DNA from: JBFGWM01 sp041588495
GTDB taxonomy: Bacteria; Pseudomonadota; Gammaproteobacteria; Pseudomonadales; JBFGWM01
Assembly: GCA_041588495.1 (NCBI GenBank)
Contig: JBFGWM010000066.1
Coordinates: 1 to 11,954, forward strand
Direction of reading: 5' to 3'
DNA length: 11,954 nucleotides
Under the pieces are notes generated by a model. The model ran no database searches. It had not been told where the DNA came from and worked only from the letters and a program-made list of their open reading frames with translations. This document shows, piece after piece, positions 9,055 to 11,954 of this stretch. Positions within the stretch are counted from its first letter, which is position 1. Every line of letters begins with the position of its first letter. The position numbers and the translations under genes are program-made.

Positions 9055-10365
9055 TTACTGGTAGTTCTGACCGGAGCACTTCCCGGTCTTGATGTTGAAG
9101 TTGCCGCAGCTGATGGGCGAGGTCCAGTCCGCCACCAGGAACTTGCTGGCGGGCAGGTAATCGGACCATGCGTCACCGACCACGGTGCCGGGGGTCTGCC
9201 AGACCACTTCGAACTGACCGTCTTCCTGGATTTCACCGATCAGGACCGGCTTCGACAGGTGGTGGTTCGAGTACATGACCGCGGTACCGCCGGTCAGGTT
9301 GGGCACTGCCAGGCCGATCATGGCCTTTTCGACCGCTGCCGGGTCGGTGGTGCCGGCCTTCTCAACGGCCGCGACCCACATCTTGAAGCCGATGTAGTGG
9401 GCTTCCATGGGATCGTTGGTGACGCGCTTTTCGTCCTTGATGAAGGCGTGCCACTTGGAGATGAACTCGTCATTGGCTTCCGCGTCGACGCTCATGAAGT
9501 AGTTCCATGCGGCCAGGTGACCGACCAGCGGCTTGGTGTCGATGCCGGACAGTTCCTCTTCGCCGACCGAGAACGCGACCACGGGGATGTCCTCGGCGGA
9601 CAGGCCCTGGTTGCCGAGTTCCTTGTAGAACGGAACGTTGGCGTCACCATTGATGGTGGACACGACCGCGGTCTTCTTGCCCTCGGAGCCGAACTTCTTG
9701 ATGTCGGACACGATGCTCTGCCAGTCGGAGTGACCGAACGGCGTGTAGTTGATCATGATGTCCTTTTCGGCGACGCCCTTGGACTTCAGGAAGGCCTCGA
9801 GGATCTTGTTGGTGGTACGCGGATAAACGTAGTCGGTGCCGGCCAGGACCCAGCGCTCAACGCCGACTTCGTTCATCAGGTATTCCACGGCCGGGATCGC
9901 CTGCTGGTTGGGCGCGGCGCCGGTGTAGAAAACGTTCTTCGAGGACTCCTCGCCTTCATATTGGACGGGGTAGAAGAGCAGGCTGTTGAGTTCCTCGAAG
10001 ACCGGCAGGACGGACTTGCGGGACACCGAGGTCCAGCATCCGAACACGACCGAGACCTTTTCCTTGGCGATCAGTTCGCGGGCCTTTTCCGCGAACAGCG
10101 GCCAGTTGGAGGCCGGGTCGACGACCACGGGCTCCAGCTTCTTGCCGAGCAGTCCGCCGTTCTTGTTCTGCTCCTCGATCATCATGAGAACCGTGTCCTT
10201 CAGCGTGGTTTCGCTGATGGCCATGGTGCCGGAGAGCGAGTGCAGGATACCGACCTTGATGGTGTCTCCGGCGTGGCCGGGGAGCGAGACAAGGAGCGTG
10301 AATGCAGAAACGAGTGCGAGCATCGTCCTGCGCAGTTGGATCGAGATGGTGATTACGCGAGTCAT
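9055..10365 (-). CDS. urtA: Urea ABC transporter substrate-binding protein UrtA
   Basis: The periplasmic binding protein that captures urea (and possibly short amides) for UrtBC. 436 residues with a signal peptide (about 1-33: positively charged start, hydrophobic core LALVSAFTLLVSL, cut near HAG-D). Family motifs: VGILHSLSGTMAISE (38-52), VVFGCWTSVSRKSVLPVFEE (106-125), FYPVQYEGEE (131-140) and TGAAPNQQ (148-155), which separate UrtA/FmdD from amino-acid-binding LivJ proteins. Two cysteines near the C-terminus (about 420 and 430) could form a disulfide in the periplasm. No lipobox is seen, so it is free rather than anchored. The ATG at 10365 has an excellent ribosome site, GGAGGA at 10376-10371, stronger than those of the other genes and fitting high expression. 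It lies 35 bases after the porin gene. Confidence 0.97.
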   Translation of the reverse strand: MTRVITISIQLRRTMLALVSAFTLLVSLPGHAGDTIKVGILHSLSGTMAISETTLKDTVLMMIEEQNKNGGLLGKKLEPVVVDPASNWPLFAEKARELIAKEKVSVVFGCWTSVSRKSVLPVFEELNSLLFYPVQYEGEESSKNVFYTGAAPNQQAIPAVEYLMNEVGVERWVLAGTDYVYPRTTNKILEAFLKSKGVAEKDIMINYTPFGHSDWQSIVSDIKKFGSEGKKTAVVSTINGDANVPFYKELGNQGLSAEDIPVVAFSVGEEELSGIDTKPLVGHLAAWNYFMSVDAEANDEFISKWHAFIKDEKRVTNDPMEAHYIGFKMWVAAVEKAGTTDPAAVEKAMIGLAVPNLTGGTAVMYSNHHLSKPVLIGEIQEDGQFEVVWQTPGTVVGDAWSDYLPASKFLVADWTSPISCGNFNIKTGKCSGQNYQ

Positions 10366-10400
10366 GTTATTCCTCCGCTTGGGTTTGCGCTTGCGCGCGG

Positions 10401-11510
10401 TCAGAACTGGTACTGGGCGCCCAGTACCACACTGTCGGTTGTGCCGGCACCCTCGGTGTGGGTGGTGGCGTAGATCAGGGAAAGCCGTGCGTTGTGGCCC
10501 TTGATGATGTAGTTGAGGCCACCCTCGGTGCGACGCACGTCAGCACCGCCGTCGGTGCGCTCGAGATCCTGGTAGCGGACCACCGGCTGGAACTGGCCCG
10601 GACCGACTTTCTCCGGGAACAGGTAGCTCGAAAGCACCAGGTAGCCGTTGCCCTGCAGGAGCGCCGGGTTGGCGCGGTCGTCGAGGTCATAGCTGTAGTA
10701 GGCACTTTCGACGGTGAACACGCCGTCGTTTTCCAGCTTGTTCTGCATCAGGAAATCAATGCTGGTGCCGGTGAAATCACCGGACGCGCCGGGCACGCCG
10801 GTGGCGTCGGACTGGTGTTGCGCGACCAGGCCGATGGCCAGGATTTCCTTGTCACCGTAGTAGTCGCTGCTGTTGTAGTAACCGGGTTCCGGATCCCAGA
10901 AGTTGAAGGTCAGGCGCCCGGTGTACAGGAAGCCGTCCGGATCGTTGGAACCTTCCGCGCAGGGCGCGCTGTCCCGGCAACCCTCGAACACGCCGAACTG
11001 GTACTTGAACTGGCCGCCACCGGTCTGGCCCCAGACCGCGACGCCGTCATCACGTCCGGCGAACACCGCGGGGTAGGCCTGCACCAGGGGGAAGTCCCAG
11101 ATGCCGAGGTAGTACGGCCCGTCGAAATTGGAACGGTCGGAGGGGGCCAGCATGCGTCCGGCCCAGATATTGAAGTAGTCGTTGAACTCCATCCGGACGA
11201 TGGCGTCGAGGAGGCGGATCCAGTCGTCGTTGCTGCCGTCCTTCTCGGTGTTGAGGGTGAAACCGAGCCAGTCGTTGAGCTGACCGTTCAGGTAGATTCG
11301 AAAGCTTTCCGTCTCGTAGTCGCGGCCCCAGTCCCCGGACTCCGATCCGGCATCCTCGGTACCGCGGTAGCCGAGGCGTACTCCAGCGCCGACGCTGATC
11401 CAGGTATTCTCATCCGCTTCGAACTTCTTTCCGGCTTCAGCGACCGTCGCGGTTGCGGCGATGCTGGTGGCCAGCGCGAGGCGCGCCGCCAGTTCCCTGG
11501 CTTGTTTCAT
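10401..11510 (-). CDS. Outer-membrane porin, candidate urea porin (OprO/OprP-like)
   Basis: A 369-residue beta-barrel protein. Residues 1-26 are a signal peptide (cut after AEA). The mature chain shows alternating strands with aromatic girdle residues, for example WISVGAGVRLGYRG, SFRIYLNGQLNDWLGFTLNTEK and YFNIWAGRMLAPSDR (about 112-126), and ends in AQYQF, the terminal Phe required for barrel insertion. The pattern resembles the phosphate-selective porin O/P family, but the substrate cannot be read from sequence. Cys178 and Cys184 sit in an apparent loop. It leads the operon, with GGAG seven bases before the ATG at 11510, downstream of a sigma-54 promoter and 35 bases ahead of urtA. This placement suggests passage of urea or short amides across the outer membrane; a porin gene (fmdC) also accompanies the formamide/urea transporter of Methylophilus methylotrophus. 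Confidence 0.85.
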   Translation of the reverse strand: MKQARELAARLALATSIAATATVAEAGKKFEADENTWISVGAGVRLGYRGTEDAGSESGDWGRDYETESFRIYLNGQLNDWLGFTLNTEKDGSNDDWIRLLDAIVRMEFNDYFNIWAGRMLAPSDRSNFDGPYYLGIWDFPLVQAYPAVFAGRDDGVAVWGQTGGGQFKYQFGVFEGCRDSAPCAEGSNDPDGFLYTGRLTFNFWDPEPGYYNSSDYYGDKEILAIGLVAQHQSDATGVPGASGDFTGTSIDFLMQNKLENDGVFTVESAYYSYDLDDRANPALLQGNGYLVLSSYLFPEKVGPGQFQPVVRYQDLERTDGGADVRRTEGGLNYIIKGHNARLSLIYATTHTEGAGTTDSVVLGAQYQF

Positions 11511-11533
11511 GCTTGTTCTCCCCGTTCAGTGAT

Positions 11534-11550
11534 TGCACAAAGTCTGTGCA
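11534..11550. promoter_or_regulatory. NtrC-like palindrome in the operon leader
   Basis: TGCAC-N7-GTGCA (TGCACAAAGTCTGTGCA) has both outer half-sites of the NtrC consensus TGCACY-N5-GGTGCA at the right spacing; only the inner Y and G positions differ. It is centred about 38 bases downstream of the predicted sigma-54 start and 32 bases before the porin ATG. NtrC can act from downstream, but the usual site is 100-150 bases upstream, so activator, repressor or chance are all open. Confidence 0.45.
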
Positions 11551-11556
11551 TAAATG

Positions 11557-11577
11557 GTGCTGCGCTTTCGCGTGCAC
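11557..11577 (-). other. 5'-leader hairpin with GAAA loop
   Basis: In the predicted transcript, GTGC and CGC pair with GCG and GCAC around a GAAA tetraloop, with a small internal bulge. It begins about 3 bases from the predicted start at 11580, where a 5' hairpin could slow mRNA decay. Seven pairs in all; modest support. Confidence 0.3.
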
Positions 11578-11589
11578 GGCGCAACGGGT

Positions 11590-11606
11590 AAGCAATGGCC
11601 ATGCCA
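11590..11606 (-). promoter_or_regulatory. Sigma-54 (RpoN) promoter for porin-urt-ure operon
   Basis: The minus strand reads TGGCATGGCCATTGCTT from 11606 to 11590. It matches the RpoN consensus TGGCACG-N4-TTGCW at all but one defined position, with the invariant GG and GC separated by exactly 10 bases. The predicted start is near 11580, giving a leader of about 70 bases to the porin ATG. RpoN control with an NtrC-type activator is the known mode for many nitrogen-scavenging operons, which fits urea use. Confidence 0.75.
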
Positions 11607-11641
11607 CTACTAAAGTTCCATTAGATTCACCGGGATAAATT

Positions 11642-11665
11642 GGAACGTTCATTTAGTAACGTTCC
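11642..11665. promoter_or_regulatory. Perfect inverted repeat upstream of the sigma-54 promoter (candidate activator site)
   Basis: GGAACGTT (11642-11649) and AACGTTCC (11658-11665) form a perfect 8-bp inverted repeat with an 8-base spacer, centred about 74 bp upstream of the predicted start. A further GTTCC half-site lies at 11615-11619. The element is AT-rich compared with the surrounding genes. The position suits an enhancer-binding activator, but the motif is not the NtrC consensus. The protein is unknown. Confidence 0.55.
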
Positions 11666-11827
11666 CGGGTGCTCCGTCATAGGGCGCCAGTTGGGTAATA
11701 GGGGCAAGAACGGTGCGGTGTTTTCCGGCTGAAATGCTCCGAAAAGCAGCTCACCTGGATCTGGAAGCGGTTGGTAACAGCCGCGGATCGTGGTTCAGAC
11801 CGACCGGCCTGGGCCTTCGGAGTGTGC
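11666..11827. other. Gene-free stretch between upstream gene and control region
   Basis: No convincing coding region on either strand. Two weak structures are visible: an imperfect inverted repeat TTTTCCGG...CCGAAAA at about 11720-11746, and a hairpin at 11800-11820 (CCGA...GGCC / GGCC...TCGG with a short loop) just after the stop of the upstream gene. The second could end that gene's transcript, but lacks a T-run. The rest shows nothing recognisable. Confidence 0.4.
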
Positions 11828-11954
11828 TCAGTGGGTCAGCAAGTGCACCAGGAACCAGAACAGGATGCCGACCTGTACCGAGAAAAACGTGACCCGGACC
11901 ATGACGGCCAGGTGCGAGGTGGAGATCATGTGGGTCGTCGACTGCCCGATGCGG
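11828..11954 (-). CDS. C-terminus of an unidentified membrane protein (cut by window edge)
   Basis: An open frame enters from the right edge and ends at the TGA at 11830-11828, giving the last 41 residues of a protein. It has a polar part (RIGQSTTHMISTSH) followed by a hydrophobic helix, VTFFSVQVGILFWFLVHLLT, ending in a single His, like a protein whose last membrane span finishes at the C-terminus. The fragment is too short to name a family. It lies over 220 bases upstream of the sigma-54 promoter, so it probably belongs to another transcription unit. That it is coding at all rests on the open frame and the membrane-helix composition. Confidence 0.45.
   Translation of the reverse strand, partial: RIGQSTTHMISTSHLAVMVRVTFFSVQVGILFWFLVHLLTH

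Noticed and set aside
8875..10473. A 532-codon open frame on the plus strand opposite urtA
   Set aside because: It lies antisense to urtA with third-position GC bias typical of a mirror frame, its translation shows no domain, and urtA is unmistakable on the other strand.

Overview
The window is one long, tightly packed, GC-rich block read entirely from the minus strand. It holds a complete urea-scavenging operon: outer-membrane entry, periplasmic capture, ABC import and urease. In transcription order (right to left) the genes are an outer-membrane porin, urtA, urtB, urtC, urtD, urtE, a 93-residue HupE/UreJ-like membrane protein, ureD, ureA, ureB, ureC, ureE and the start of ureF, which runs off the left edge. 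Separate ureA and ureB genes, a porin ending in phenylalanine, signal peptides of Gram-negative type and a UrtB with a long periplasmic extension all point to a proteobacterium. The GC-rich codon use and gene order would suit a gammaproteobacterium of the Chromatiales/Ectothiorhodospiraceae type, but that assignment is inferred, not proven.

Right edge (11511-11954): the last 41 codons of an unrelated membrane protein, then about 317 bases without a gene. This gap holds the main control region. A near-consensus sigma-54 promoter (-24/-12) lies at 11606-11590 with a predicted start near 11580. A perfect 8-bp inverted repeat, GGAACGTT-N8-AACGTTCC, is centred about 74 bp upstream of that start, and an NtrC-like palindrome, TGCAC-N7-GTGCA, lies in the leader. 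Together they predict nitrogen-responsive control of the whole operon.

Middle (4570-11510): the porin and the urea ABC transporter. Genes are 35 bases apart or less, and often touch, except for a 190-base gap between urtA and urtB. That gap carries a perfect 11-bp GC hairpin just after the urtA stop and an extended -10 sigma-70-like promoter ahead of urtB. This arrangement would let the binding protein be made in excess over the membrane components.

Left (1-4510): the urease block. UreC keeps all nickel ligands, the carbamylated lysine and the catalytic histidine. UreE carries a histidine-rich nickel-binding tail. UreD and UreF are the scaffold chaperones that load nickel together with UreG, which is presumably just outside the window. 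The small HupE/UreJ-like protein between transporter and urease is the least conventional gene and may serve nickel supply.

No RNA gene, CRISPR array, insertion sequence or phage gene is visible. All frames appear intact.
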